A stretch of 64,000 bases of DNA from the NCBI RefSeq assembly GCF_004138295.1, contig NZ_SCFM01000004.1:248001-312000 (forward strand), in the 5' to 3' direction. Made by a program: the position numbers and the translations under genes. This DNA is from Ectobacillus funiculus. GTDB lineage: Bacteria > Bacillota > Bacilli > Bacillales > Bacillaceae_G. The notes beneath the pieces were generated by a model. The model was not told the DNA's origin. It made no database searches and saw only the letters and a program-made list of their open reading frames with translations. This document shows, piece by piece, positions 9,416 through 19,496 of the stretch (its first letter is position 1; every line of letters begins with the position of its first letter).

Positions 9416-9919
9416 ATGAGGATACGAGATGCTCTAAAAGGCGAATTATCTTATATTCAAGAACAGAGAATTAACGCTTATAAAGAATATGCACAAGTGC
9501 TTCCAGAGGGGCATTGGAACGCTCTAAAACAAGCAATAGTATCGGACACAGATACACAAGCAGGTGTTGAACGATTGGTTGCCGAACTAGATGGTAAGGT
9601 AGTAGGCAGCGCTGTTTTATTTCCAGCGAAAACTGATGCATATGACGGTTTGATTGATGAGTTGGATTATCCTGAAATACGGATGCTTGCGGTAACGCCA
9701 GAGGCTCGGGGGAAAGGAGTCGCAGCCGCTTTAATTTCTGAATGTATTCAACGAGCGAAATCGAAAGGCTTCCGTTCAATCGGATTACATACTGGAGAGT
9801 TTATGAAAAATGCAATCCATTTATATGAACAGTTCGGTTTTGAACGGCTGCCTCAATTTGATTTTCAGCCTGCAGCTGACGGTATCATCGTAAGAGCCTA
9901 CCGCCTTTCTTTTAAATAA
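9416..9919 (+). CDS. GNAT family N-acetyltransferase
   Basis: Acetyl-CoA-dependent N-acetyltransferase of 167 residues. The acetyl-CoA binding motif A reads EIRMLAVTPEARGKGVAAAL at about residues 82-101, with the Q/R-x-x-G-x-G/A core RGKGVA, and motif B ends in HLYEQFGFER near residue 135, as is usual. Start ATG 9416 follows GAAGGAG. The gene is alone, and a hairpin at 9933-9960 follows. The acceptor substrate cannot be told. Confidence 0.88.
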   Translation: MRIRDALKGELSYIQEQRINAYKEYAQVLPEGHWNALKQAIVSDTDTQAGVERLVAELDGKVVGSAVLFPAKTDAYDGLIDELDYPEIRMLAVTPEARGKGVAAALISECIQRAKSKGFRSIGLHTGEFMKNAIHLYEQFGFERLPQFDFQPAADGIIVRAYRLSFK

Positions 9920-9932
9920 ACGAAAATCTTGT

Positions 9933-9960
9933 AAAGAAGCCTAACAGCCAAGGTTTCTTT
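9933..9960 (+). terminator. Terminator after the acetyltransferase gene
   Basis: Stem AAAGAAGCCT / AGGTTTCTTT with one G-U pair and an 8-base loop, starting 14 bases after the stop. Confidence 0.6.
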
Positions 9961-10037
9961 GCTATAAGCAAGCTAATAGGATTGATGTTACGTATGAACG
10001 GATCACACTCGGTATGGCAGCGTTGTAGATTAAACAG

Positions 10038-10088
10038 AAGAAAGAAGTGAGCGGACATAAAGCCATTTCAAACGTCCGTCACTTCTTC
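10038..10088 (-). terminator. Terminator of the pentose phosphate operon
   Basis: Arms 10042-10056 and 10074-10087 pair (GAAGTGA, bulged G, CGGAC with GTCCG, TCACTTC). The minus strand continues into a TTCTTTCTTC tract. It lies just beyond the gnd stop. Confidence 0.65.
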
Positions 10089-10113
10089 CTTCTAGTATTT
10101 CGTTCTCCGCTTT

Positions 10114-11523
10114 TTAAATCCAGTTCGTGTGGAAGATACCTTCTTTATCTATTCGTTTATACGTATGTGCCCCGAAATAATCTCGCTGCGCTTGCAGTAA
10201 GTTTGCAGGCAAGGTTGCCGTGCGATAGCTATCATAATACGATAAAGCTGCTGAGAATGCAGGGATTGGAACTCCTTGCTGCGCTGCTATCGCAATAATT
10301 TGTCGTAGTCCTCCCTGATAGGCCCCGACAATTTCTGTAAAGTACGGATCAAGCAGAAGATTTGGCAGGCTCGGATTACGGTCATACGCTTCCTTGATAT
10401 TTTGTAAAAATCCTGCCCGTATAATGCATCCGCCTCTCCATAGCATAGCGATACTTCCCAAGTCAAGATTCCAGTCATATTGCTCTGAGGCATCCTTCAA
10501 TTGGGTAAGTCCTTGCGCATATGAACAAATTTTACTCATATATAAAGCTTGGCGTACCGCTTCAATCAATTGTTCCTTTCCAATTGCAAGTGCTGCTTTT
10601 TCTGTAGGACCAGATAATACTTCGCTCGCATGCACCCGCTCTTCTTTTACAGCAGATAGATAACGGGCAAAAACGGATTCTGTAATAATCGGAAGCGCTG
10701 ATCCTAAATCAAGCGCATTCTGGCTTGTCCATTTTCCCGTTCCCTTTTGTCCCGCCGTGTCCAAAATCAGATCTACTAACGGCTTGCCTGTTTCTTCATC
10801 CTTCTTTGTGAAAATATTGGCGGTAATCTCAATGAGATAGCTTTCCAGTTCGCCTTGATTCCACTCTGTAAAGATCTGATGAAATTCTTCTGCACTTAAA
10901 TTTAATGTTTGTTTTAAGAAAAAGTATGCTTCGCAAATTAACTGCATATCTCCATACTCAATTCCGTTATGAACCATTTTTACATAGTGGCCTGCGCCAT
11001 CTGGCCCTACATAGGAACAGCACGGCTCGCCATCCACCTTCGCAGAAATACCCTCAAGCATCTCCTTCACATGTTCGTATGCTTCTTTTTGTCCCCCAGG
11101 CATAATTGATGGTCCCTTTAATGCACCCTCTTGTCCCCCAGAAACACCTGCACCGATAAAATGAATACCTTTCTCAGCCAAACGTTTATTTCTGCGAACT
11201 GTATCGACGAAATACGTATTGCCGCCATCAATTAAAATATCTCCTTTATCTAGATAAGGAAATAAAGAATCAATTGCTTTGTCTGTAATATCTCCTGCAT
11301 TCACCATCAGAAGAATTTTACGAGGGGATTCCAAGGAGTTAATGAAATCTTCAATTTTATGTGTCCCTACAAGATTTTTATCATGATGTTCCTTGAGAAT
11401 TTCATTTACTTTTTTCTCTGAAATATCGTAGAGGGCAACGGAATAGCCTTTGCTCTCAAAGTTCAGCGCAAGGCTCTTACCCATAACACCAACACCGACG
11501 ACCCCAATTTGTTGCTTTGACAT
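10114..11523 (-). CDS. gndA: 6-phosphogluconate dehydrogenase, decarboxylating
   Basis: Oxidises 6-phosphogluconate to ribulose 5-phosphate and CO2 with NAD(P)+ in the cytosol, third step of the oxidative pentose phosphate pathway. At 469 residues it has full length. The N-terminal Rossmann motif is [15 protein letters not shown] (residues 7-21), followed by [10 protein letters not shown] and DGGNTYF; the substrate-binding block is [16 protein letters not shown] near residue 127, and the catalytic Lys and His region is [15 protein letters not shown] near residue 176. Last gene of the zwf-tkt-tal-gnd operon, 110 bases after tal, and followed by a terminator. NADP preference is assumed from the family. 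Confidence 0.97.
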   Translation of the reverse strand: MSKQQIGVVGVGVMGKSLALNFESKGYSVALYDISEKKVNEILKEHHDKNLVGTHKIEDFINSLESPRKILLMVNAGDITDKAIDSLFPYLDKGDILIDGGNTYFVDTVRRNKRLAEKGIHFIGAGVSGGQEGALKGPSIMPGGQKEAYEHVKEMLEGISAKVDGEPCCSYVGPDGAGHYVKMVHNGIEYGDMQLICEAYFFLKQTLNLSAEEFHQIFTEWNQGELESYLIEITANIFTKKDEETGKPLVDLILDTAGQKGTGKWTSQNALDLGSALPIITESVFARYLSAVKEERVHASEVLSGPTEKAALAIGKEQLIEAVRQALYMSKICSYAQGLTQLKDASEQYDWNLDLGSIAMLWRGGCIIRAGFLQNIKEAYDRNPSLPNLLLDPYFTEIVGAYQGGLRQIIAIAAQQGVPIPAFSAALSYYDSYRTATLPANLLQAQRDYFGAHTYKRIDKEGIFHTNWI

Positions 11524-11632
11524 AGTTAATCCTTCTTTCTTGCATCAAATTTTCTTACCTATAGACATACATGAGAGCGTTAGTATCTATATAGAACCTA
11601 ACGCTCTATGAAGAGCCAGGAAATTGCTACTC

Positions 11633-12304
11633 TTAATTTTTAGGAGCTGCCGCCCAATCAGCAGCAAACTTTTCCATGCCCTGATCTGTTAGCGGATGCT
11701 TGGAGATTTGCTCAATGACTGCGTACGGAATCGTTGCAATATGAGCGCCAGCCATTGCTACACGAGTCACATGATCTGGATGACGAACAGATGCCGCAAT
11801 GATTTGCGTATCAAAGTTATGAACACGGAATAGCTCTGCTACTTTTGCTACTAATTGTACACCGTCCTCAGAGATGTCATCCAAACGGCCTAAGAATGGC
11901 GATACATACGTTGCTCCAGCACGAGCTGCTAACAGCGCTTGGTTTACTGTGAAAATAAGCGTAACGTTCGTTTTCACACCTTTGTCTGCTAAATAACGGC
12001 AAGCCTCCAAACCAGCCAATGTCATAGGAAGTTTGATTGTAACCTTTTCATCTCCGCCGTTAATTTTGATCAGTTCTTCAGCTTGCGCAATCATTTCATC
12101 AGCTGTAACCGCATCGGGAGTGACTTCAGCCGAAACTGATTCTACACGCGGAACTGCTTGGCAAATTTCCGCAATACGATCTTCGAATTTTACGCCTTCT
12201 TTAGCTACTAAGGAAGGATTGGTTGTAACACCAGCTAACACACCAATTCTATATGCCTTTTGAATATCTGTAAGATTTGCAGTATCAATAAAAAATTTCA
12301 TCAT
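11633..12304 (-). CDS. tal: Transaldolase, short (FSA/TalC-like) type
   Basis: Transaldolase of the short 220-residue subfamily, which moves a dihydroxyacetone unit between sugar phosphates in the non-oxidative pentose phosphate pathway. The Schiff-base Lys lies in [14 protein letters not shown] at about residue 86, and [11 protein letters not shown] opens the barrel. The start ATG 12304 follows CTAGGAGG at six bases. It begins 16 bases after tkt ends. The subfamily also contains fructose 6-phosphate aldolases, but the operon (tkt and gnd as neighbours) favours transaldolase. Confidence 0.94.
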   Translation of the reverse strand: MMKFFIDTANLTDIQKAYRIGVLAGVTTNPSLVAKEGVKFEDRIAEICQAVPRVESVSAEVTPDAVTADEMIAQAEELIKINGGDEKVTIKLPMTLAGLEACRYLADKGVKTNVTLIFTVNQALLAARAGATYVSPFLGRLDDISEDGVQLVAKVAELFRVHNFDTQIIAASVRHPDHVTRVAMAGAHIATIPYAVIEQISKHPLTDQGMEKFAADWAAAPKN

Positions 12305-12320
12305 TCATTTCCTCCTAGTT

Positions 12321-14336
12321 TTAAGAATGCAGTAGACTTTTTGTATTTTGAAGCAGACTTTTTACAGTTTGAACAACGTTTTCTGTTGTAAATCCAAACA
12401 ACTCCATAACCTCAGCTCCTGTTCCTGAAGCCCCAAATGTTTCAATAGATAAAATTTCTCCTTCGAATCCTACATAGCGTTCCCAGCCAAGGGAAATACC
12501 CATTTCGAGTGACACACGCTTCGTAACAGAAGCAGGGAGAACAAGCTGCTTATACTCTTTTGATTGACGATCGAACAGCTCCCAACTCGGCATAGCCACA
12601 ACACGAACGGATACATCCTCTTTTTCCAGTTCAGCTTTTGCATTCACAGCCAGGGACACTTCCGAACCTGTAGCAATCAGGATCACGTCTGGGTTTTCAT
12701 CCGTTTGTGTTAACACGTAAGCTCCTTTAGAAAGATTCTCGATGTTCGCCTCTGTTTCATGGAATACAGGCAGGTTTTGACGGCTCAGTACTAAAGCAAC
12801 CGGACCATCTGTTTGCTGTAAAGCATATGCCCAAGCATTCGCTGTTTCGTTTGCATCTGATGGACGAATGACTGTAAGACCAGGAATCGCACGAAGAGCA
12901 GCGAGATGCTCAATCGGCTCGTGAGTTGGACCATCTTCTCCGACCGCAATTGAATCGTGGGTAAACACATACGTAACCGGCAGCTTTTGCAAAGCAGCGA
13001 GACGAATAGAAGGTCTTAAGTAATCATTGAACACAAAGAAGGTACTTACAAAAGGCTTTACCCCGCCATGAAGAGCCATCCCATTGCCGGCTGCCCCCAT
13101 CGCATGCTCACGAACGCCAAAATAGACATTTCGTCCGCTAAAGGATTCTACTGCATATGCTGCCTCTCCCTTGATATCAGTCATAGTAGAATGGGAAAGA
13201 TCTGCGCTTCCTCCAAAAATAGCAGGAATCGATTTCACAAAGTGGTTAATTGCTTCTCCGCTCGCCACGCGAGTTGAAACAGCTTTCCCTGTATCAAATG
13301 ACAAAATATCTTTTGCCTCAATGAGAACCCCACCTGTAATCGCTTGTTCTAGTTCATTTGCTAGCGCAGGATAAGCCTCTCTATACGAACGGAACAATTC
13401 ATTCCATTGCTCTTCTTTTCCAATCCCTTTTTGCTTTAATTCTGCAAAATGGGCTTTTACTTCTTCTGGAACAAAGAAATTCTCTTCGTAATGCCAGCCG
13501 TACACTTGCTTTGTCGCTTTCGCTTCTTCTTCTCCAAGCGGATTGCCATGTGCTTTGTTTGTTCCGGCAACTTTTGGACTGCCATAACCAATAATCGTTC
13601 TAATCTCGATTAAGGTCGGCTGATCCGGATTTTGTTTTGCTAATTCAATTGCCTTTGCAATATCTGTGGTATTATTTCCATCTTCCACACGTAAATATTG
13701 CCAATGAGCAGATTCTGCTCGTTTTTGAATATCTTCGGCAAATGAAAGATTTAAGGAACCGTCCAAAGAGATGTCATTTGAATCATATAAAGCAATTAAT
13801 TTTCCTAGTTTCATATGACCAGCCATCGACATCGCCTCATAAGCGACACCCTCCATTAAATCTCCGTCACCAACTAAAGCATATGTGTAATGGTCAATGA
13901 CAGGAAATCCGTCTTGATTAAATTTCGCAGCTAAATGGGCTTCCGCCATCGCCATCCCGACCGCATTCGCAATCCCTTGTCCTAAAGGACCTGTCGTTGC
14001 CTCCACTCCGTCTGTATGACCAAATTCTGGGTGTCCTGGTGTTTTGCTGTTTAATTTTCGGAAGCTCTTCAAGTCATCTAGAGATACATCATATCCAGCC
14101 AAGTGAAGCAAACTATACAGCAAGCTAGAGCCGTGTCCCGCGGAAAGAACAAAACGATCCCGGTTAAACCATTTTGCATTTGCAGGATTATGATCCAAAT
14201 GATGCGCCCATAGTGCATACGCCATTGGAGCAGCACCCATCGGAAGACCTGGATGACCGGAATTTGCTTGATTGATAGCGTCGATTGATAAAGTTCGAAT
14301 CGTATTAATAGCCAATGTTTCAATGTTAGAATTCAT
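12321..14336 (-). CDS. tkt: Transketolase
   Basis: Thiamine diphosphate enzyme moving two-carbon units between pentose, erythrose and hexose phosphates. Full length at 671 residues. The ThDP-binding stretch [19 protein letters not shown] with the later N ([10 protein letters not shown]) is at about residues 154-190, the substrate His is in SGHPGLPMG near residue 27, and the Pyr domain shows [19 protein letters not shown] near residue 408. Second gene of the operon, starting 36 bases after zwf ends, so it is probably co-transcribed. Confidence 0.97.
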   Translation of the reverse strand: MNSNIETLAINTIRTLSIDAINQANSGHPGLPMGAAPMAYALWAHHLDHNPANAKWFNRDRFVLSAGHGSSLLYSLLHLAGYDVSLDDLKSFRKLNSKTPGHPEFGHTDGVEATTGPLGQGIANAVGMAMAEAHLAAKFNQDGFPVIDHYTYALVGDGDLMEGVAYEAMSMAGHMKLGKLIALYDSNDISLDGSLNLSFAEDIQKRAESAHWQYLRVEDGNNTTDIAKAIELAKQNPDQPTLIEIRTIIGYGSPKVAGTNKAHGNPLGEEEAKATKQVYGWHYEENFFVPEEVKAHFAELKQKGIGKEEQWNELFRSYREAYPALANELEQAITGGVLIEAKDILSFDTGKAVSTRVASGEAINHFVKSIPAIFGGSADLSHSTMTDIKGEAAYAVESFSGRNVYFGVREHAMGAAGNGMALHGGVKPFVSTFFVFNDYLRPSIRLAALQKLPVTYVFTHDSIAVGEDGPTHEPIEHLAALRAIPGLTVIRPSDANETANAWAYALQQTDGPVALVLSRQNLPVFHETEANIENLSKGAYVLTQTDENPDVILIATGSEVSLAVNAKAELEKEDVSVRVVAMPSWELFDRQSKEYKQLVLPASVTKRVSLEMGISLGWERYVGFEGEILSIETFGASGTGAEVMELFGFTTENVVQTVKSLLQNTKSLLHS

Positions 14337-14372
14337 AACGTTTACTCTCTCCTTGTCATTTTGTTTCTATAG

Positions 14373-15875
14373 TTAAGCTTGTAGAGCTAACTCTGAAGTT
14401 TTAAGGGATTCTTTATCTAACAGCCACTTAAATCCATCCTCTTTCAGCAAGTGATGAGCTGCCTCAGGGCCATATGAACCTGCCTCATATAAATGAAGCG
14501 GTACAAGATTCTCCTCAAAGGCTTCTAAGATTGGCTGCACCCACTCCCAAGACAATTCAACTTCTTTCCAATGAGCAAAGAACGTGGAATCGCCACGAAT
14601 CGCATCAAAAATCAACCGTTCATAAGCCTCAGGTACACCTTCTTGTTCTGACGCAAACTGGATTCTCACAGGCTCCATCTTTCCATCATTTAATGGATTT
14701 TTACTATTGAGCTGTAGGGAAACATTTTCATTCGGATTGATTTCGATGATCAAAAGATTAGGCTCTGTTTGCTCATTTCGATTTCTATATAACTCTTTTA
14801 ACGAATCTTTAAACTCGATTACGATACGCGTAGATTTTTCTTTCATTCTTTTTCCTGTACGGATATAGAAAGGCACTCCAGTCCAAAACGGATTATCAAT
14901 CCACAACCTAGCAGCCACAAAAGTGTCATTTCGAGAAGAGACTTCAATTCCAGGCTCATCTGTATACCCAGCAACCGACTGACCATTAATCTCCCCTGTA
15001 CTATATTGACCGCGCATGACGTGTAAGCCTACATCTTCTTTTTTTAATGGACGAAGGAATTCCATAACCTTTCTCTTTTCCTCACGGATATCGTTTGCGC
15101 TAATTTGTTTTGGCAGATGCATAGCTGTCATCATCAGCAGCTGTAACATATGGTTTTGCACCATATCACGAATAGCCCCTACTCCATCATAATACCCAGC
15201 TCTTTCCTCTACCCCAACTGTTTCACTAGCTGTAATTTGCACATTAGCAATATATTGATTATTCCATAATGCTTGCAGAACAGGATTTGCAAATGTTAAA
15301 GCTTCCAGGTTTTGAACCATTGGTTTTCCAAGATAATGGTCAATCCGATAAATTTCTTCTTCTTCAAAGGCTTTGCTTAGCTTTGTATTTAAATCACGAG
15401 CAGATTCTAAATCATGTCCAAATGGCTTTTCAATAATCAGACGTTTCCAGCCTTTTGTCGAACCTAATCCACTCTCCTTAATATTTAAAGCAATCCCATC
15501 AAAAAATTCTGGTGCAACAGATAGATAAAACATTCGATTTTCTGGAATATCTAATTCTTCCTCACGTCGCTCAACAAAATTCAATAAAGCCCTGTAATCT
15601 TCAGTGTTTGTTACATCTAAGGCCTTGTAACGGAAAGCATCAAGAAACTCTCCCATTTTGGAATAATCATTCTCTATTCTCCTAGAAAATGTTTCTATCG
15701 ATTGCTCCACATGATTTTGAAATGTGACATCAGATAATTCTCTTCTACCTAAACCAATAATAGAAATCGATTGAGGCAATTTTTGATCTATAAATAGATT
15801 ATATAAAGCTGGATAAATTTTTCTCTTAGCTAAATCTCCTGTCGCTCCAAATAGAACAAAAGTCATAGAGTCCAC
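14373..15875 (-). CDS. zwf: Glucose-6-phosphate 1-dehydrogenase
   Basis: First enzyme of the oxidative pentose phosphate branch: oxidises glucose 6-phosphate to 6-phosphogluconolactone with NADP+. 500 residues. The Rossmann motif is FGATGDLAKRK near residue 8, and the active-site signature is RIDHYLGKP near residue 178. The start is GTG 15875, chosen because GAAGGAGG lies eight bases upstream. It heads the four-gene operon; 6-phosphogluconolactonase is not in the window. Long AT-rich DNA precedes it, and I could not fix a promoter with confidence. Confidence 0.97.
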   Translation of the reverse strand: MDSMTFVLFGATGDLAKRKIYPALYNLFIDQKLPQSISIIGLGRRELSDVTFQNHVEQSIETFSRRIENDYSKMGEFLDAFRYKALDVTNTEDYRALLNFVERREEELDIPENRMFYLSVAPEFFDGIALNIKESGLGSTKGWKRLIIEKPFGHDLESARDLNTKLSKAFEEEEIYRIDHYLGKPMVQNLEALTFANPVLQALWNNQYIANVQITASETVGVEERAGYYDGVGAIRDMVQNHMLQLLMMTAMHLPKQISANDIREEKRKVMEFLRPLKKEDVGLHVMRGQYSTGEINGQSVAGYTDEPGIEVSSRNDTFVAARLWIDNPFWTGVPFYIRTGKRMKEKSTRIVIEFKDSLKELYRNRNEQTEPNLLIIEINPNENVSLQLNSKNPLNDGKMEPVRIQFASEQEGVPEAYERLIFDAIRGDSTFFAHWKEVELSWEWVQPILEAFEENLVPLHLYEAGSYGPEAAHHLLKEDGFKWLLDKESLKTSELALQA

Positions 15876-16387
15876 TTTTTATTCCTCCTTCTTATTTGAA
15901 ACATTTCCTCGACAGTTGCTTGTACAGAGATATCTCCTCAATAGCTCTAGCGCCTGTCATCCCGTCTCCTGCACCTAATGCCGTTTCTCTAGCTGTAGTC
16001 CCCCCTCTAAGAAGTCCCCTTGTGCTTATCAAAGTCCAAAGCATAGTCGTGGCACTCAAAAACATAACTTTAAATGTAATAACTTCTAACAATAAAAGTA
16101 ACAATACGTATCATACAACCTTTATTTATACCTTTCAATCCTTTTTTAATCCAATATTCATATATTTTCAAAATTTCTAATTTGTTTATATTGAAAAATA
16201 AGGTTGAAATGTTTAGAAAACTTGAATAAAGTTAACTTTGTTAAGTATTATATAATATATTTTTTAAAAATATCAATTAAATAGACTCAGCCATACAGAA
16301 GCAGAAGAGAATAGATCCTAGTTGAAATTATTATTGATTAATTAGAATGTAATTGAAAGGATTTTAATATACTATGAGTTGATATAA

Positions 16388-16430
16388 AAAATGATTTAAA
16401 TTCATTTCGCGCTAGAATTTAAATCATTTT
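16388..16430. repeat. Perfect 16-bp inverted repeat
   Basis: Arms AAAATGATTTAAATTC (16388-16403) and GAATTTAAATCATTTT (16415-16430) around an 11-base loop containing GCGCTA. Almost purely AT, so a weak terminator or a protein site are both possible. Confidence 0.6.
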
Positions 16431-17034
16431 AAACTGCAAACAAATACTTTACGGAACGAAAATTATGTATATACTGAAAAAATAATAACTTCAACAAAGA
16501 GTAAAATCTATCCAACGCGAGCTCATTTGAAATTTTATCATAATCCATAGCTAAAACAATATTGTGATTCCACGTTTCCGAAAAATTATATTTATAAAGA
16601 AAAAAGGATGAGTTACCCCATCCCTGCAAAAGCTACAACCATTACTAATGTACATCCATTAGCATTAGTGCACTTATCCTAATTACTGTTTTCGCGCTCT
16701 TCTTAAATGTAACCTTTTATAACAAAACATAGGTACATTATATACATTTAATCTTTCACTCACCGTACTACCGTTCCCATTGTGTACAGGCTATAATTCC
16801 TTGCACTATCCTTTACAGTTACCTCTACTTTTGCCCGGGAACAACAACGGAAAACTTACCTGTTATGTCTGTCTTTCCTCTACCGATAACTGTTGACTGT
16901 GTAACAAGCCGCCATATCAGCTATATCCCTAACGCTCCTTTTCCCTTAACAGAGGGAGATCACTGGTTCGAAACGCCTATACTCCATTCATACCGAATCA
17001 AAAAACTTAAAAACTCAGATTTTTTCCACATCTC

Positions 17035-17068
17035 AAAAAGGATTTCACTGCCCAGCGAAATCCTTTTT
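17035..17068 (-). terminator. Terminator of the 17116-17415 gene
   Basis: Perfect 12-bp stem AAAAAGGATTTC / GAAATCCTTTTT, extended inside by CTG/CAG-like pairs, 48 bases beyond the stop. It could act on both strands. Confidence 0.8.
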
Positions 17069-17115
17069 AATCGTCCTTACTATTTTGAAAAGGAACGAGA
17101 TATCCCGTTCTTTTT

Positions 17116-17415
17116 TTAATTGTTTATTACTAGGGTATCTTTATATAATCGGTCAATTGTATCAATGATCCCCATCACTTCGTTTCGCTCCAAATAAATA
17201 GGGGAACCGTCTGATCTTAGTAATACGATCACATTAGAGCTATGAACAAATGACGTTCCGTATTCCCATCTTATATAAAGCTTTTTTTCTTTTTCTTCTT
17301 CAAATAAAATGCGCACAATTTCAACCGCTTTTTCATCAATCTTTCGCAACAAATTGTCATAATCATCGCGTGCTCGTTCATAATCTTCAACTTTTAATTC
17401 AAATGCCTCCACCAT
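17116..17415 (-). CDS. Small hypothetical protein, charged and helical
   Basis: Not recognised. The start ATG 17415 has AAAGG at six bases; an ATG two codons upstream overlaps that site. The 99-residue product has a charged helical half (KVEDYERARDDYDNLLRKID, then FEEEKEKK) and a C-terminal half with strands (YIRWEYGTS, VIVLLRSDGSPIYL). No signal peptide or membrane helix. It stands alone with its own terminator, so it is likely a real gene of unknown role. Confidence 0.6.
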   Translation of the reverse strand: MVEAFELKVEDYERARDDYDNLLRKIDEKAVEIVRILFEEEKEKKLYIRWEYGTSFVHSSNVIVLLRSDGSPIYLERNEVMGIIDTIDRLYKDTLVINN

Positions 17416-17739
17416 AACCATCCTTTCTCCATTGTCCTATCTATTATAAAAGGAAGAGGCATAGGAACTGCTTTTATCATCAGAGTGAAGCAAATTTTTA
17501 AATTTTTTGTAACTTTCTTGTTGTTTATGTAAAAAGCTTAATAGAAATGTGTATGTATCATACAAAACCGTGATGGAATACCATTCATCCATTAACATAA
17601 GACTGGTTCATTAGGTTTTGTATTGTAATATTTTCTTACATTTTTTATTTTATGTGTTAGATAATGTTCCACTTTTTAACTAAATTTCTATTTCAGCTGA
17701 TAATATAAAAGTAATTTATGATAAAAGGGGGATTGATGA
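17416..17739. other. AT-rich gap before psiE-like gene
   Basis: 324 bases between divergent genes. I see no gene or strong hairpin; it must hold promoters for both, but no clear -35/-10 pair stood out. Confidence 0.4.
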
Positions 17740-18207
17740 ATGAGAGATACTTGGAGAATGACCTCGCAAAAAGCAATTTTTGAATTCAGCAAACTTCCTA
17801 CTTTTCGTACCGCTGTCCCATCGATATTACAATTTATCTTAAATGCATCATTAATCATACTTGCCACAGTTCTATGTATTTTAATGGCTAAGGAAATTTT
17901 TCATTTTGTAGAATTTATTATCACATCTGAAACAACTAATTTTCACAATTTCCTCGAACAGATTCTTGTCTTTTTTCTCTATTTTGAATTTATTTCAATG
18001 ATTGTAAAATACTTTCGGGAAAATTACCATTTTCCAATGAGATACTTTCTCTATATTGGTATTACAGCAATGCTCCGCTTAATCATCGTTGATCATGATA
18101 ACCCCTTCAATACATTACTACACGCTTTCGTTATCCTTATTTTAATCTTAAGCTATTACATTATTAATAAAACATCCTCTAGAAAACCTCCTAATAAAGA
18201 ATCTTGA
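17740..18207 (+). CDS. PsiE-like phosphate-starvation-inducible membrane protein
   Basis: 155-residue membrane protein of the PsiE family. After a polar N-terminus there are four hydrophobic helices (ILNASLIILATVLCILMA; ILVFFLYFEFISMIV; YFLYIGITAMLRLIIV; AFVILILILSYYII), and the family signature FREN.HFPMRYFLYIGITAM with the conserved Arg and HDNP follows. PsiE responds to phosphate limitation in E. coli; its molecular job is not known. The start ATG 17740 follows AAAAGGGGG. A C-rich/G-rich hairpin at about 18230-18285 may end transcription. Confidence 0.8.
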   Translation: MRDTWRMTSQKAIFEFSKLPTFRTAVPSILQFILNASLIILATVLCILMAKEIFHFVEFIITSETTNFHNFLEQILVFFLYFEFISMIVKYFRENYHFPMRYFLYIGITAMLRLIIVDHDNPFNTLLHAFVILILILSYYIINKTSSRKPPNKES

Positions 18208-18602
18208 AGTATAGTATTAAACTAAAGAACTCCCCCCCAAGACGAGTGAACTCAGCAGTTTATTTGTTCTAGGGGGAATTTATTTTGTGAGTTTAATAGC
18301 TATGGCTTGGCTTCCTTTTCTCTCCGGGGCTATCAATGCTTTCCCCGTTTGCACCACAATCTACTCGGCCTTTGCAGGTAAGATATCCATTCCCCCTTTC
18401 CTATATGTTTTAGCACACAAGAGACCAAGTTACAGTTCAGGTATCCTAAAACATAGTTTTTAATACCTACGCTTCCTCTCCCTTATTACTCCCCAAGAGC
18501 TATGAAAAAACCATGATAGAAAACCTGACATAAAGTCACATTGTGCGGATAATCAATAGTATGATACTGATATCCCTACTAGACACAAGGAGGACAACCC
18601 AT
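18208..18602. other. Gap with a possible hairpin
   Basis: A run of C at 18230-18237 can pair with AGGGGGA near 18275-18280, a possible terminator for the PsiE-like gene. No open frame with a ribosome site is present. Confidence 0.35.
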
Positions 18603-18746
18603 ATGAAATTATTTCTAGCAAACCTAAAGAAAAACACCCTATGCTTATTAGAAGCTGTTTATGTGTATCTCCTCTTTCTTGTCGCGGAAATGAGGATGAC
18701 TGTTGAAAATATCAATAAATCAAAGCAGAAATCACTTCAAGCATAA
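18603..18746 (+). CDS. Small single-helix membrane protein
   Basis: 47 residues from ATG 18603, which has a strong AAGGAGG eight to nine bases upstream. A hydrophobic stretch CLLEAVYVYLLFLVAEM fits one membrane helix between a basic N-terminus (MKLFLANLKKN) and a basic tail. No known family. The strong ribosome site makes it likely to be translated. Confidence 0.55.
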   Translation: MKLFLANLKKNTLCLLEAVYVYLLFLVAEMRMTVENINKSKQKSLQA

Positions 18747-18935
18747 TATAATCGACATTGAACTATATATCTATATCCCTCACTCTTATAAAATGAACTA
18801 ATCTGAGTGGATTAAGATGTAGAAAGACCACCTCCAACCTTAAATTCAAGTCCAATCAGCTACACCTGAAGTGTAACTTGGAACGTGAGGTAGCTATCTT
18901 AACTCCATAAGCATATTAAGAAACTCTGATAACTC

Positions 18936-18971
18936 AAAAAAGGATTTCGCCGACAGGCGAAATCCTTTTTT
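18936..18971 (-). terminator. Terminator of the molybdenum hydroxylase operon
   Basis: Perfect 16-bp stem AAAAAAGGATTTCGCC / GGCGAAATCCTTTTTT with a GACA loop, 39 bases beyond the small-subunit stop. Confidence 0.9.
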
Positions 18972-19009
18972 ACGTGTTCTAAACAACTCGATTGCAACAA
19001 AACAACTAC

Positions 19010-19465
19010 TTACTTCTCTTCCAGAACAGATTTTACCGCTTTCTCAATTTCGGCATAGCCGGTGCACCGGCATATATTTGATGACAGCCATTCTTTAATT
19101 GTTTTATCATCAGCATCGGGATGCTGCTCGATCAGCGAATGGCAGTTCATGATAAAGCCAGGTGTACAATAGCCGCATTGAAACGCAAAGTTTTCTACAA
19201 ATGCACGTTGAATCGGGGAGTCCTTCAATCCTTCAACTGTTGTAATCTTTTTTCCAACCGCTTCAACGGTGAGCATCAAGCATGATTTCATCGGTCGGCC
19301 GTTAACATTCACCGTACAGGCTCCGCAATCACCATTTAAACAACCTGGTTTTGCGCCAGTTAAGCCCAACTTTCCTCTTAGTGTAAACAAAAGAGTGTCT
19401 GCCGCTCTTACCGTAATCGTCTGATCCTCGTCGTTGATACTCAACACGATTGTTTGTGTTTTCAA
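19010..19465 (-). CDS. Molybdenum hydroxylase, 2x[2Fe-2S] small subunit
   Basis: Iron-sulfur subunit of a xanthine dehydrogenase/CO-dehydrogenase-like enzyme, passing electrons from the molybdenum centre to FAD. The plant-type [2Fe-2S] motif is GCLNGDCGACTVNVNGRPMKSC at about residues 41-62 (Cys 41, 46, 49, 62 by this count), and the second cluster motif is CGYCTPGFIMNC with NICRCTGY near residue 135. Length 151 is usual. The start TTG 19465 has GGGAGG eight bases upstream. Last gene of the L-M-S operon, before a strong terminator. Confidence 0.93.
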   Translation of the reverse strand: MKTQTIVLSINDEDQTITVRAADTLLFTLRGKLGLTGAKPGCLNGDCGACTVNVNGRPMKSCLMLTVEAVGKKITTVEGLKDSPIQRAFVENFAFQCGYCTPGFIMNCHSLIEQHPDADDKTIKEWLSSNICRCTGYAEIEKAVKSVLEEK

Positions 19466-19496
19466 GCATTTAGCCTCCCTTCATCTTCCTCCTTAC

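Larger units (their letters stand above)
15876..17115. other. Gene-poor AT-rich gap
   Basis: No convincing gene in 1.2 kb. An open frame ends at 15892 upstream of zwf with a locally GC-richer part (GGTTARETALGAGDGMTGAR) that may be the tail of a decayed gene; it has no ribosome site. A weak hairpin with six T on the minus strand lies at 16600-16623. A perfect inverted repeat (16388-16430) and a terminator (17035-17068) are listed separately. Confidence 0.45.

Noticed and set aside
15892-16104. 70-codon frame ending just before zwf
   Set aside because: It lacks a ribosome site and its N-terminal half is AT-rich low-complexity sequence; kept only as a possible relic in the gap note.
16429-16629. 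66-codon minus-strand frame
   Set aside because: TTG start without ribosome site, and its beginning overlaps a hairpin with a T run; likely non-coding.
16950-16995. tRNA-like T arm (GGTTCGAA)
   Set aside because: The flanking bases do not form a T stem, acceptor or anticodon arm, so there is no tRNA or clear attachment site.
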